The position numbers and the translations under genes were made by a program. The notes beneath the pieces are model-generated. The model did no database searches, had not been told where the DNA came from, and saw only the letters and a program-made list of their open reading frames with translations. Below, in pieces: positions 17,139-25,988 of a DNA stretch of 64,000 nucleotides. The DNA is from Actinomadura citrea (GTDB lineage: Bacteria; Actinomycetota; Actinomycetes; Streptosporangiales; Streptosporangiaceae), in NCBI RefSeq assembly GCF_013409045.1, contig NZ_JACCBT010000001.1, forward strand, positions 744,001 through 808,000, given 5' to 3'. How positions within the stretch are numbered: the stretch's first letter is position 1; each line of letters begins with the position of its first letter.

Positions 17139-17861
17139 TCAGTCTTGCGACTCGGGCCTGCGCGCCAGCACGAGCCGCCCGCGCGGACTGCCGTCCTCAC
17201 GCGTGCCCAGAGCCGCCAACGGGACGGTCGTCACGGTGAATCCGGCAGCTGCCAGATCGCTCCTGAGCGCGTGCAGCGGACAGGTCCGGTAGTACATGAC
17301 GAACGGGGGACGCCACACGGCGTTCCTGACCCGCATGACCGCGTCGAACCCGAGCAGTGCCCAGTACAGGCGGGACGCGATGGGCGGCGGCGCCCCGACC
17401 GGAAAGGCGAAGAGCCCGCCGGGGCGTAGCGAGCGGTGGACCCCGGCGAAGAGCGCGGGCCGCTCGCCGGGCAGCAGGTGCCCGAGTGCTCCGAAGGTGA
17501 CCGCGAGGTCGAAGGCCCCGTCGAACGGCAGGGCCCGGACGTCCGCCCGGACCCACTCGGCCTCCGGGTGCGCCTGCCGCGCCTGCGCCAGCATCCCCGC
17601 GCTGAAGTCGACCCCCGTGACGCGTCCCTCGCACAGAGGCCCGAGCACCCGCATGCCCGCACCCGTTCCGCAGCACACGTCCAGCCCCCGACCGAACGGC
17701 CCGTACGGCCGCAGCGACTCCGCGGTCGCATCAAGAACCCGGTCGGGCGTCCGAAAGGGCGTGTCGTCGAACTTCGGAGCCAGCAGGTCGTACCCGCGCT
17801 CGACCGACGACAGCGCCTGAACCGCCAACTCCCGCAGAGAAGGCCCTTGCCCGGAGAACAC
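17139..17861 (-). CDS. Class I SAM-dependent methyltransferase
   Basis: 240 residues, GTG start. Motif I is GLDVCCGTGAG, motif II-like VTGVDFSAGMLAQAR, and FDLAVTFGALGHLL follows. The C-terminal region (RLYWALLGFDAVMRVRNAVW; MYYRTCPLHAL) should set the substrate, which I cannot assign. It converges with the MFS gene 9 bp away. Confidence 0.85.
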   Translation of the reverse strand: MFSGQGPSLRELAVQALSSVERGYDLLAPKFDDTPFRTPDRVLDATAESLRPYGPFGRGLDVCCGTGAGMRVLGPLCEGRVTGVDFSAGMLAQARQAHPEAEWVRADVRALPFDGAFDLAVTFGALGHLLPGERPALFAGVHRSLRPGGLFAFPVGAPPPIASRLYWALLGFDAVMRVRNAVWRPPFVMYYRTCPLHALRSDLAAAGFTVTTVPLAALGTREDGSPRGRLVLARRPESQD

Positions 17862-17980
17862 GTCCCAACCCTACTTCCGGCCCGTCACCCGAGCAGGCCC
17901 TCGGCGCCGCCGTCCGGGGGAGGGAACCGGGCGATGCGGGTGTACCGGCGTCCCCGGCCGGCACGGGGGCGAACAGATGG

Positions 17981-18011
17981 GGGAGGGCCCGGCCGGCGGC
18001 CGGGCCCTCCC
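17981..18011 (-). terminator. 14-bp perfect hairpin after the sugar transferase gene
   Basis: GGGAGGGCCCGGCC pairs with GGCCGGGCCCTCCC around a 3-nt loop, 19 nt beyond the stop of the leftward sugar transferase gene. Confidence 0.75.
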
Positions 18012-18029
18012 TTCCTGACGCCCGGCGAC

Positions 18030-18752
18030 CTACGAAGCGCGGCTGACGAAGGACCAGCCGATCTTCGCCGTGTCACCGAGGATTCTCAGGTCCCGTTCCA
18101 GGCAGGCGCAGTGCGCGTCCTCGATGTCGCACTCCGACCGCCGGAGCAGGAACGCTTCGCTCTGCGGTTCCAGGCCGATGCTCTCGTTCCCGAACGTGCT
18201 GTACATGCCGGGCCGGCCGATGGTCGACGCCCAGTCCCACTCCCTGTACACGGAAGAGGGCAGGACTTCCCTCATCAGCCGCCGGTCGAACTGCAGCAGG
18301 GGACGCGGGTTGGCCATCGCCATGTGACCGCGGAGCACGTGGTACACCTCCAGGAACTGGTCGAAGGTGCCCTTGCGCAGGACTTTCCCAGGGCGGGTCG
18401 CCCGAGGGTCGTCGGAGCCGCGACTCGCGTCCATCCCTCGGCCGTCCCGCATCGTCCGGACGTGAAGGAGCCTGAACGGGACGCCGTCCCTGCCGATCCG
18501 CCACTGCCGGAAGACCGGCGCACGGCCGTCCGCCAGGAACATCAGCGAAGCCCCGACGGCGGCCGTCGGCACGTACACCGGGGAGAGCGCTGTGGCGATC
18601 AGCAGATCCAGCGCCCTTTTCTCGGAGCTGAGAGTCCAGGCGGGTCCGGTCAACTTCGCTCCGGGGAGATCCGAGATCGCGTCCCGTATCGCCCCGAGCC
18701 TCTGCTGCTGGATATGCAGCGTTTCTTGTTCTTTCATTTTGTTTGTGGGCAC
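18030..18752 (-). CDS. Sugar-phosphate transferase family protein (bacterial sugar transferase, WcaJ-like)
   Basis: 240 residues. KRALDLLIATALSPVYVPTAAVGASLMFL is the characteristic N-terminal hydrophobic segment, followed by VFRQWRIGRDGVPFRLLHVRTM, LRKGTFDQFLEVYHVLRGHMAMANPRP and STIGRPGMYSTFGN, all matching the undecaprenyl-phosphate glycosylphosphotransferase catalytic domain. The usual KLRSLPVDELPQ-type sequence is changed (RKGTFDQFLE), so activity is uncertain. No other polysaccharide genes lie nearby. The start is GTG 18752 with GGAGG 15 nt upstream; ATG 18737 is an alternative. Confidence 0.75.
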   Translation of the reverse strand: MPTNKMKEQETLHIQQQRLGAIRDAISDLPGAKLTGPAWTLSSEKRALDLLIATALSPVYVPTAAVGASLMFLADGRAPVFRQWRIGRDGVPFRLLHVRTMRDGRGMDASRGSDDPRATRPGKVLRKGTFDQFLEVYHVLRGHMAMANPRPLLQFDRRLMREVLPSSVYREWDWASTIGRPGMYSTFGNESIGLEPQSEAFLLRRSECDIEDAHCACLERDLRILGDTAKIGWSFVSRAS

Positions 18753-18892
18753 AGGGTCAAGGTGCCCCCTCCTTACCCCTCACCGTGTCGCCGGGCCGAC
18801 GGAGAGCCACCTATTCCGGTCCGTCAGTGCACGCGTTCCGGACGACCGAACACACCGAAGCCCTCGCTGTCGGTTCACGGAATCCGAGCCCG

Positions 18893-20395
18893 TCAGGGCC
18901 GTACGGGGGCGGGGGGGATGCCGGCCAGGCAGGAGGTGCCGGGGACTCGCAGGCCGCGGATGAAGCCGGTCTGGATCGCGGCCACGCAGCCGCTGGGCTC
19001 CTGCTCGGCCACGTGACCGACGTTGGGCACCTCCACCACCGTGGCGCGGCGGAACTGACGTGCGGCCTGCCGTCCCATGGCGGTCGGGGTGTTGGCGTCC
19101 AGGTCACCGGAGACGACCAGCACCGGGACGTCGGGGAACGGCCCGCTGGTTCGCTGCACCGGGCCGCGGCGGTCGGGCCAGCGAACGCATGCGTCGCCCT
19201 GGTCGTAGCTCATGCTGGTCCAGGCCGTCTTTCCGAACGGCCAGTAGGTCCGCTCGGGCAGTGCCGCGCGCCCGGCGGAGAACTGCCGGAGCCGGGCGGC
19301 GACCGGCGCCCTGCGGTTCCACAGCGTCGGGTAGTCGTTGCACATCACGGCCGCGGCCAGTTCGGGATTGAAAGGCTGCTGCTCCTCCCGGCGGAGCGCC
19401 GACCCGCTCAGCGGTGCCACCTGCCGGGCGGCGTCGACCAGCGCCGTGGTGTCGCCTTGCAGAGCATCGCGGACCATCGCGGGAATGTCGCCGATCGCGG
19501 CGGGGGCCGACTTGGCCGAGGCGTAGACGATCGCGGCCAGGGCGGTGTCGTCCAGCAGGCGCTGCGGGCCGTCCAGCGTGTAGGGGATCGGCCTCGCGCG
19601 CAGCCGCTGGGCGAGCCGCGCGACATCCCGCAGGACCTGGTCACCGTCGCAGGCGCCCGCGCTGCGCCGGCACATCAGCCGCAGCGCTCTGCGGGCGGCG
19701 CTCGCGTTGGGACGTGCCCACATGTCGAAGTCGAGCGGGTAGGCGCTGGAGAGCACCACGGAGCGCACCCGGCCGGGATGCCGCTGCGCGTAGACGGTCA
19801 TGAGGTAGGTGCCGTAGGACTCTCCGAGCAGGTCAAGCCGCCCGATCCGCAGCTTGGCGCGGACGGCCTCGATGTCGTCGGCGGTCTCGGCCGAGGTGTA
19901 GCCGCGCGCGCGAGCCCCCAGCGCCCGACCGCACTCGCCGATCGCCCGTACGAACCCGTCACGGGTCGCGGGCAGTGAACCGAGGGCTCCGCAGGTGACC
20001 GGATCGGAGCGGTTCACCCCGCGCGGATCGACCAGCAGCAGGTCGTGGTCCTCCAACAGGCCGCCGAACATCTTCGCGTACCGGGAGGCGGACGCGATTG
20101 CGGAATCGCCGGGGCCCCCGGGATTGATCGTCACCGTTCCCTCGGCAGGTCGGGACGTGTCGCGGTGCCCGACCAACACGTAGGCCACCGTGGTGCCGCC
20201 GAGCTCGGGACGAGCCCGCACCAGCGGCACCTGGATCGTTCCGCACACCGCACGGGCCACCGGCACGCAACCCGCCCCGCTCTGCGGCGTCGGCTGCGGA
20301 GTCCCTGCTCCTGCCGGGCCGGCGGCCATGCCGCCTGCCGCGACCACGGCGAGCGCGGCCGCCGGCATTCCCACCGTCCTGGAGATCAGTTGCAT
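18893..20395 (-). CDS. Secreted tripeptidyl aminopeptidase-like alpha/beta hydrolase (S33)
   Basis: 500 residues with a signal peptide (SRTVGMPAAALAVVAAGGMAAGPAGAG). NPGGPGDSAI is the oxyanion region and LLGESYGTYL holds the nucleophile Ser (about residue 192). SGDLDANTP and NVGHVAE near the C-terminus supply the Asp and His. The C-terminal TAP-like domain is present. Related enzymes cleave N-terminal tripeptides from secreted proteins. A second homologue is at 43202-44692. No good ribosome-binding site precedes this ATG. Confidence 0.87.
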   Translation of the reverse strand: MQLISRTVGMPAAALAVVAAGGMAAGPAGAGTPQPTPQSGAGCVPVARAVCGTIQVPLVRARPELGGTTVAYVLVGHRDTSRPAEGTVTINPGGPGDSAIASASRYAKMFGGLLEDHDLLLVDPRGVNRSDPVTCGALGSLPATRDGFVRAIGECGRALGARARGYTSAETADDIEAVRAKLRIGRLDLLGESYGTYLMTVYAQRHPGRVRSVVLSSAYPLDFDMWARPNASAARRALRLMCRRSAGACDGDQVLRDVARLAQRLRARPIPYTLDGPQRLLDDTALAAIVYASAKSAPAAIGDIPAMVRDALQGDTTALVDAARQVAPLSGSALRREEQQPFNPELAAAVMCNDYPTLWNRRAPVAARLRQFSAGRAALPERTYWPFGKTAWTSMSYDQGDACVRWPDRRGPVQRTSGPFPDVPVLVVSGDLDANTPTAMGRQAARQFRRATVVEVPNVGHVAEQEPSGCVAAIQTGFIRGLRVPGTSCLAGIPPAPVRP

Positions 20396-20628
20396 GCACG
20401 GAGCATGAACGGCGGGTGATCGACCACGCATCGTCCTGCAAGGGGAACCCGCCGCCCCTACCCGAGAGGGATGCGACCGGCGCCAGGTCGCCGCCTGAGC
20501 GCCCGGCCAAGGGCCTGCGCCGCGGCGGTCGTGCCGACCCGGAGACCGCTTCAGGGTTGTCCCGGGTCTTACCCTGAGCCAGTGCCGGCGGCCTGTCATC
20601 GGCGTTCCCGCGATGTCAGTCTCAGGCA

Positions 20629-21924
20629 ATGATCTCCAACGCGGATTCCAGCACAGTGAGGCGCCGTTCGGTACGGCTCCGGGCGGCGGTGGCCGCCGCC
20701 GGGACCATCGGGCTCGTGTTCGCCGCCGCGGGAGTGGCCGTCGCGAAAGGGGACGCTCCTGCGGGGAAGGCCGCTCTCGCCTCGTCCGGGCAGCGGAACG
20801 GCCGCGTCCAGCTGACCTTGCCGGAGCCGACCGGTCCGCACCGGATCGGAACGACGTCCTTGCACCTGGTCGACCGTTCCCGCAAGGACCCGTGGATTTC
20901 ACGTCCGTCACCGCGCGAGTTGATGATCAGTGTGTGGTATCCGGCCGCGAGAACCCGCGGAGAACGCCGAGCCCCCTGGCTTCCGCCGAAGTCGGCGGCG
21001 CTCTACAAGAAGCAGACCAGCCAGAGCCTCGGAACATCACTCGACAACGTCGACCTTCCGCTGACCCACGCCTACCAGGACGCGCCCGCCGCCGGTCCAC
21101 GCCCGCGCAGCCATCCGGTGGTGCTCTTCTCCCCCGGATTCGCCGGGATGCGCCAGTTCAACACGGCGCTGGTCGAGGACCTGGCCAGCCGGGGCTACGT
21201 GGTCGTCACCATCGACCACACTTACGAGGCCTCGTTCGTGGAGTTCCCCGGTGGCCGGCTGGAGCTCGGGAAGCAGCCGCCCGAGCCGTCCGACGCCGAG
21301 CACGCCAAGTCGCTGAGGGTCCGCCAGGCCGACACGAGGTTCGTCCTCGACGCACTCGCGAAGCTGGACGCCGGGAAGAATCCCGACGCCGAACACCGCA
21401 GGCTGCCCCGCGGTCTGCGGGGGACTCTGGATCTGTCGAGGACCGGCATGTTCGGGCACTCGGTCGGCGGCGACACGGCGGCCGAGATCATGGCGGAGGA
21501 CCGCCGTGTCCGCGCCGGCGTCGACCTGGACGGCAGCATCAACGGGCCCGCCGCCGCCACCGGACTCGACCGCCCGTTCATGCTGATGGGCAGCCCCACC
21601 CACGGCCGATTCAACGACTCGACCTGGACGGAGTTCTGGTCGAACCTGCGGGGCTGGCGCCTCGACCTCCGGCTGAGCGGCGCCGCCCACCAGACCTACA
21701 CCGACATGCCCCCGCTCGTGCGGCAACTCGAGAAGGCCGTGCCGCTCCCACCCGAGGTGATCGCGAGGCTGGACTCCACCTTCGGCACGATCCCCGCGGA
21801 CCGGGCCATCGCCGCCCAGCGCGCCTACCTGACCGCGTTCTTCGACCTTCACCTGCGGCACCGTGACGGCAACCTGCTGTCCGGCCCGTCCCCGAGGTTC
21901 CCCGAGATCACCTTCGTCCCCTGA
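20629..21924 (+). CDS. Secreted platelet-activating-factor acetylhydrolase-like lipase
   Basis: 431 residues, ATG. The N-terminal signal region is RRRSVRLRAAVAAAGTIGLVFAAAG. LMISVWYPAA and VVLFSPGFAGMRQFNTAL (oxyanion) precede GMFGHSVGGDTAAEIM, with catalytic Ser in GHSVG near residue 277. GVDLDGSI and SGAAHQTYTD are candidate Asp and His segments. It fits the PAF-AH II/polyester-hydrolase-like family acting on short acyl esters outside the cell. It is divergent from the S33 protease gene. Confidence 0.87.
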   Translation: MISNADSSTVRRRSVRLRAAVAAAGTIGLVFAAAGVAVAKGDAPAGKAALASSGQRNGRVQLTLPEPTGPHRIGTTSLHLVDRSRKDPWISRPSPRELMISVWYPAARTRGERRAPWLPPKSAALYKKQTSQSLGTSLDNVDLPLTHAYQDAPAAGPRPRSHPVVLFSPGFAGMRQFNTALVEDLASRGYVVVTIDHTYEASFVEFPGGRLELGKQPPEPSDAEHAKSLRVRQADTRFVLDALAKLDAGKNPDAEHRRLPRGLRGTLDLSRTGMFGHSVGGDTAAEIMAEDRRVRAGVDLDGSINGPAAATGLDRPFMLMGSPTHGRFNDSTWTEFWSNLRGWRLDLRLSGAAHQTYTDMPPLVRQLEKAVPLPPEVIARLDSTFGTIPADRAIAAQRAYLTAFFDLHLRHRDGNLLSGPSPRFPEITFVP

Positions 21925-22004
21925 CCCGGACCGCGAGCCCGGCGCCCAGGTTCGCCGACGTCTGAGGCGCTCCGCCCTCGTCCGAAGCATCGATGACGTG
22001 CGTG

Positions 22005-22754
22005 TCAGCTCGAAGGGCGGGTCGCCTGCACGAAGGTGACCCGGCCGAACCTTCGGAGGGCGTGCGCGACCTCCCGGACGTCGTCGAACCCGGCCGCGGC
22101 GAGCAGCGCGACGACGCCGTCGCCATGGTCGTGGGACATGACGTGGTTGTGCGCCGGCCGGGCCCGTCTGAGGCGGGGCAGGTGCCGGAGGACGTGGGCG
22201 AGGCCGCGGCCGTGGCCATGGCCATGCGTGGAGTGGTCGGCGCCCCCGACATTGGACGAGGGGCCGCCGAAGTCGACGATGGTGACCGTTCCTCCAGGTC
22301 GAAGGGCACGCAGCGCGTCGCGCGCGAACGCGCTCCGACCGTCGTCATCGAGGTGGTGCAGGGCCAACGACGAGACCACATGGTCGAGGGAGGCGTCCTG
22401 GGCGGGGATCCGGTCGGCGTATCCCCGAACGAGGGTGAGATCGACGCCGCGGCGGCGCGCCTTGCGGGCGGCCCTGCGCAGGGCGTCCGCATCGGGGTCG
22501 AGGCCGGTCACCCGCGCGGCGGGCTGGGCCGCGAGCACGGCGAGCGACAGGTTCCCCGTGCCGCAGCCGACGTCGACCACCGCCTGACGAGGCTCGATAC
22601 CGGCGAGTCCGACCGCCCGCTCGTGCAGTGCCCGGACGCCGGCCACCCCGGAGAAGACGTCATAGAACGGGAGGAGCCAGGTCTTGCCCGCGCCAGGCAG
22701 GAACGGGCGGTCCCGCTCCTCCGGGGTGCGCTGGTCGAGGATGCGAACGTCCAT
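22005..22754 (-). CDS. SAM-dependent methyltransferase with a His-rich insertion
   Basis: 249 residues. Motif I VVDVGCGTGNLSLAVLAAQP, VTGLDPDADAL and LDHVVSSLALHHLDDDGRSAF are typical of class I methyltransferases. Between the core and C-terminus lies an unusual His-rich stretch (HSTHGHGHGRG, then RARPAHNHVMSHDHGDG), which may bind metal. It is divergent from an AraC-family regulator 119 bp away that could control it. Confidence 0.85.
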   Translation of the reverse strand: MDVRILDQRTPEERDRPFLPGAGKTWLLPFYDVFSGVAGVRALHERAVGLAGIEPRQAVVDVGCGTGNLSLAVLAAQPAARVTGLDPDADALRRAARKARRRGVDLTLVRGYADRIPAQDASLDHVVSSLALHHLDDDGRSAFARDALRALRPGGTVTIVDFGGPSSNVGGADHSTHGHGHGRGLAHVLRHLPRLRRARPAHNHVMSHDHGDGVVALLAAAGFDDVREVAHALRRFGRVTFVQATRPSS

Positions 22755-22873
22755 GGGTGCCCCTCCAGAGATTCGGTGGCGGTCTGCCGTGAAGCGTCCC
22801 TGACAGGCCTGCCGTCGTCACCTCCGAGTCTTGGACATTCCGCGGCTACCGAGCAGGACATACGTTGGGAGTC

Positions 22874-23809
22874 ATGGGACATTCTTCGGTCAGCGCCTCG
22901 CCGGGCTCCCAGTCGAGGCTGCGCACGGTTCGGCTCGACGGGACGCCCGTCTACCGCTACCAGCAGCGCCCCGGCCTGCCTCCCATCTCGGTGACCCGCT
23001 TCGACACCGAAACCGCCCACGCCGACCTGCCGCCGGACCACCGGCACGCCCACGACTTCCTCGTCCTCGTCTACGTCGAGGAAGGCGCGGGCTCGGTCGT
23101 CATCGGCGGCGCCGAACGGCCGCTGCGCGCCGGACAGGTCCACGCCGTGTCGCCCGGGCAGGTCATCGGCGTCGCGGACGTCACCGAACTCGCCCACAGC
23201 CGCGCGTGGTCGGCGGCGTTCACGCCGGACGCGGTCCCCGCCCTGGCCTCGGTCTCCCCGTTGACCTGGACGCACCATCCCCTCCTCGCCCTGTTCGGGC
23301 CCGGCGCCGGGCACGGCCGGGTCGCCGAACCCGACCGGGCGACCTGGTCGGCGCTGCTGACGGACCTGGCCGGGGAACTCGCCGACCCAGGCCGTCTCGG
23401 GGCCCGCGAGGCCATCGCCGCCACGCTCACCCGCCTCCTCGTCGCGGCCGCACGACTGGCACCCTCAGCTCCCGGCGCGCCGGACCCGCTCGTCGAGCAG
23501 GTCTTCGCCGAGATCGAGGCGACGTTCCGCGAGCCCGTCTCCGCCGCGGACGTCGCCCGCACGCTCGGCTACACGCCCGGACACCTCACGACCGTGCTCC
23601 GCCGGCGCACCGGCCGTCCCCTCCTCGAATGGATCACCGAACGGCGCATGATCGAAGTCCGGCGGATGCTGCGCGAGACCGACCTGCCCCTCGACGCCGT
23701 GGCCGCCCGAACCGGCCTGCGCGACGCCACCTATCTCGTCCGCCGCTTCCGCAACCGCTACGGCACCACCCCGCAGCGATGGCGCCGCGCCGAGCGAGCA
23801 TGGCCATGA
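22874..23809 (+). CDS. AraC-family transcriptional regulator
   Basis: 311 residues from ATG 22874; a TTG three codons earlier is also possible. An N-terminal cupin-like sensor (PPDHRHAHDFLVLVYVEEGAGSVVIGG) is followed by the two-HTH AraC domain (DVARTLGYTPGHLTTVLRRRTGRPLLEWITERRM; LDAVAARTGLRDATYLVRRFRNRYGTTPQRWR). Inducer unknown. Confidence 0.9.
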   Translation: MGHSSVSASPGSQSRLRTVRLDGTPVYRYQQRPGLPPISVTRFDTETAHADLPPDHRHAHDFLVLVYVEEGAGSVVIGGAERPLRAGQVHAVSPGQVIGVADVTELAHSRAWSAAFTPDAVPALASVSPLTWTHHPLLALFGPGAGHGRVAEPDRATWSALLTDLAGELADPGRLGAREAIAATLTRLLVAAARLAPSAPGAPDPLVEQVFAEIEATFREPVSAADVARTLGYTPGHLTTVLRRRTGRPLLEWITERRMIEVRRMLRETDLPLDAVAARTGLRDATYLVRRFRNRYGTTPQRWRRAERAWP

Positions 23810-23824
23810 CACGAACCGAACGGC

Positions 23825-24565
23825 TCAGCCCTGGCGGGTCGGTCGAATGGTCAGGTCCCCGATCTCGACGTCGTCCGGTTGGTCGATCGCGAAGGCGATC
23901 GCCCGAGCCACCGCCATGGGGTCGATACCGAGGTCGGCCATGTTCCGCCTGGCCTGCTCCCGCACGGCCGGATCGTCGACGGCGTTGTCGATGAGCTCGG
24001 TGCGGACGTAGCCGGGGGAGATCGACGTGGTCCGCAGGACCCCGTCGGTGCTCTCCTGCCGCAGGCCCTCAAGAAGGGTTCGTACCGCGTTCTTCGTCCC
24101 GGCGTACACCGCCTGGGTGGGGACGATCTTCAGGCCGGACGTCGAGACGACGGTGACCAGGTGGCCGCCGCCCTGACGGCGGAACACCGGCAGGGCCGCG
24201 GCGATCCCGTGCAGGATCCCCTTGACGTTCACGTCGACCATCGCCGACCAGCCCTCGACGTCCAGGTCGGCCACGGAACCGATCCGGCTGACCCCGGCGT
24301 TGCCCACCAGGACGTCCAGACGACCGAAGCGCTCGACGGCGAGGGCGACGAGCGACTGCAGGTCCTCGGGACGGGTGACGTCCACCCGCGTGGCGGCCGC
24401 CGCGCCGCCGGCGGCCTCGATCTCGGCGACCACCCGGTCCAGCCGCTCGGTGCGGCGGGCGCCGAGCACGACGGCCGCACCGAGCGAGGCGAGGTGGCGA
24501 GCCGTCGCCTCACCGATTCCGCTGCTGGCGCCGGTGATGGCGATGACCTTGCCGTGAGTGGTCAT
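23825..24565 (-). CDS. Short-chain dehydrogenase/reductase
   Basis: 246 residues. TGASSGIGEATARHL is the cofactor motif, NAG is in LVGNAGVSRIG, and STSGLK plus YAGTKNA supply the catalytic Ser and YxxxK. It is a classical SDR, likely NADP-dependent because of the Arg pair in GARRTERL. It is divergent from a TetR gene, with palindromes in the gap that make it a probable repression target. Confidence 0.9.
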   Translation of the reverse strand: MTTHGKVIAITGASSGIGEATARHLASLGAAVVLGARRTERLDRVVAEIEAAGGAAAATRVDVTRPEDLQSLVALAVERFGRLDVLVGNAGVSRIGSVADLDVEGWSAMVDVNVKGILHGIAAALPVFRRQGGGHLVTVVSTSGLKIVPTQAVYAGTKNAVRTLLEGLRQESTDGVLRTTSISPGYVRTELIDNAVDDPAVREQARRNMADLGIDPMAVARAIAFAIDQPDDVEIGDLTIRPTRQG

Positions 24566-24586
24566 GAGGAACCTCCGCCTAGAATG

Positions 24587-24598
24587 GGACACATGTCC
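24587..24598. promoter_or_regulatory. Imperfect TetR half-site palindrome in the SDR/TetR gap
   Basis: GGACACATGTCC shares the GGACAC half-site with the perfect palindrome 33 bp away (24618-24633). It overlaps the first possible TetR start codon. Confidence 0.5.
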
Positions 24599-25201
24599 GG
24601 TTATACCGACGACCTTAGCGGACACGTGTCCGCTTCCGTCCAGAGCGGCGGGACGCGGCGTGCGGACGCACAGCGCAACCGGGAGCGAATCCTTCAGGCC
24701 GCACGTGATCTCGTGCGCGGGCCGGGGGAGCTGAAGCTCAACGCCGTCGCGAAGGCCTGCGGCATCGGGCAGGGCACCCTCTACCGGCACTTCCCCACAC
24801 GCGAGGACCTCCTCGCCGAGGTGTACCGCCACGAAGTGGAGGACCTCGTAGCCGCCGCTCCGCGTCTCCTGGCGACCCATCGGCCGTTGGATGCGCTGGC
24901 GGCGTGGTTCGATCGGGTGGCCGCCTACGCCCGGGTCAAGCGCGACGTGTTCGCCGCCGTCGAGGCCGCGACGTGGCGTGACCTCGCCGCCCACAGCCTC
25001 GGCCCGATCGGTGAGGCGGTGGAGCAGCTGCTGGCCGCCGGCCGATCGGCCGGCACCGTCCGCGCCGACGCCGAAGCCCGCGACGTCATCGTGCTCATCA
25101 GCTGGTTGTCGCGGCTGGACGACGCCGAACTCGACGCACGAGGACCGCGCCTGCTGTCGATCCTCGTCGACGGTCTCCGAGCAGAGCACCACTGGGCGTG
25201 A
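24593..25201 (+). CDS. TetR-family repressor
   Basis: 202 residues from ATG 24593; GTG 24626 would give a more typical short N-terminus, and the perfect operator palindrome overlaps it. The HTH is RILQAARDLVRG...LNAVAKACGIGQGTLYRHFPTREDLLAEVYRHEV. The C-terminal ligand domain matches the group with WRDLAAHSLGPIGEAVEQLLAAGRSAGTVR. The divergent SDR gene is the obvious target. Confidence 0.9.
   Translation: MSGYTDDLSGHVSASVQSGGTRRADAQRNRERILQAARDLVRGPGELKLNAVAKACGIGQGTLYRHFPTREDLLAEVYRHEVEDLVAAAPRLLATHRPLDALAAWFDRVAAYARVKRDVFAAVEAATWRDLAAHSLGPIGEAVEQLLAAGRSAGTVRADAEARDVIVLISWLSRLDDAELDARGPRLLSILVDGLRAEHHWA
24618..24633. promoter_or_regulatory. Perfect 16-bp palindrome, likely TetR operator
   Basis: GCGGACACGTGTCCGC is fully self-complementary. 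It lies at the 5' end of the TetR gene, 53 bp from the SDR start. Confidence 0.8.
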
Positions 25202-25306
25202 TCTCGAAGAGGCGATGCTCAGGGAACAGCGGGCCGAGGTCTGCGATCCTGTCCGATCGCTCGACGCTGGTGTCGGTGTCCGACCGTTCCAAGATCAGGA
25301 GAGTTC

Positions 25307-25840
25307 ATGGCGTACCCGTTCGATCCGGAGCAGCCGCTGCCCGACCCGCTGACCCCGGACGCGGCCACCCGTGTCCGCGACGAGCGCCGGGAACTGCTGC
25401 CGACCTGGGCCGAAGCGAGTCGCGAACTGGTCGTCCACCTGGGCCAGCTCTCCCGTTGGAACCCACCCGAGATCCTCCTCGAACACCCGAGCCACGGCCT
25501 CACGCACATGAGCACGATCTGCGCCTCCGAGGACCTCACCCCGTTCGAGATGATCGGCTACAAGCCCTTCGACCTGCTTCTGACCGCGTACTGCGCCGAG
25601 TACATGTTCAGCGACGTCGGCGGCGAATGGGTGCTCGACGAGGACCCGGAATCCCCCACCTTCGCCCGGTTTCTCATGGGTGAGCACGACGCAGCCCATC
25701 CGAACGCGACGGTGGACGTCTACGCCGCCGTGACCACATTCCTGAACGAGCCCAAGGGACGCGACCTGAAAAAGCTCCTGGAGTCACTCCAAGACGCCAT
25801 GGGCGCCCCGGCAGGCGTCCACGACACCTCTTACCCCTGA
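25307..25840 (+). CDS. Hypothetical protein, 177 residues
   Basis: I do not recognise a family. The start is well supported (AGGAGAG followed by ATG). The protein is acidic and Pro-rich at its N-terminus (FDPEQPLPDPLTPDAATRVRDERRELLPTW), has a hydrophobic centre (FEMIGYKPFDLLLTAYCAEYMFSDVGG) and a Lys-rich helix near its end. No signal peptide or membrane helix is visible. It is likely cytosolic and single-gene. Confidence 0.7.
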   Translation: MAYPFDPEQPLPDPLTPDAATRVRDERRELLPTWAEASRELVVHLGQLSRWNPPEILLEHPSHGLTHMSTICASEDLTPFEMIGYKPFDLLLTAYCAEYMFSDVGGEWVLDEDPESPTFARFLMGEHDAAHPNATVDVYAAVTTFLNEPKGRDLKKLLESLQDAMGAPAGVHDTSYP

Positions 25841-25988
25841 CGTAGGCACCGGCCCCCGGCGCATCCAAGCAGGACGCCGGCACACCGATCGGGGCGTCCC
25901 GCCAAGCCGCCTGTCAGGGTCTTCTTCAGAAGGAGCCGCACTGCGTTAATCGTTGGCCTCCCGGGTGCCGGGCGGGTTGACTGCACCT

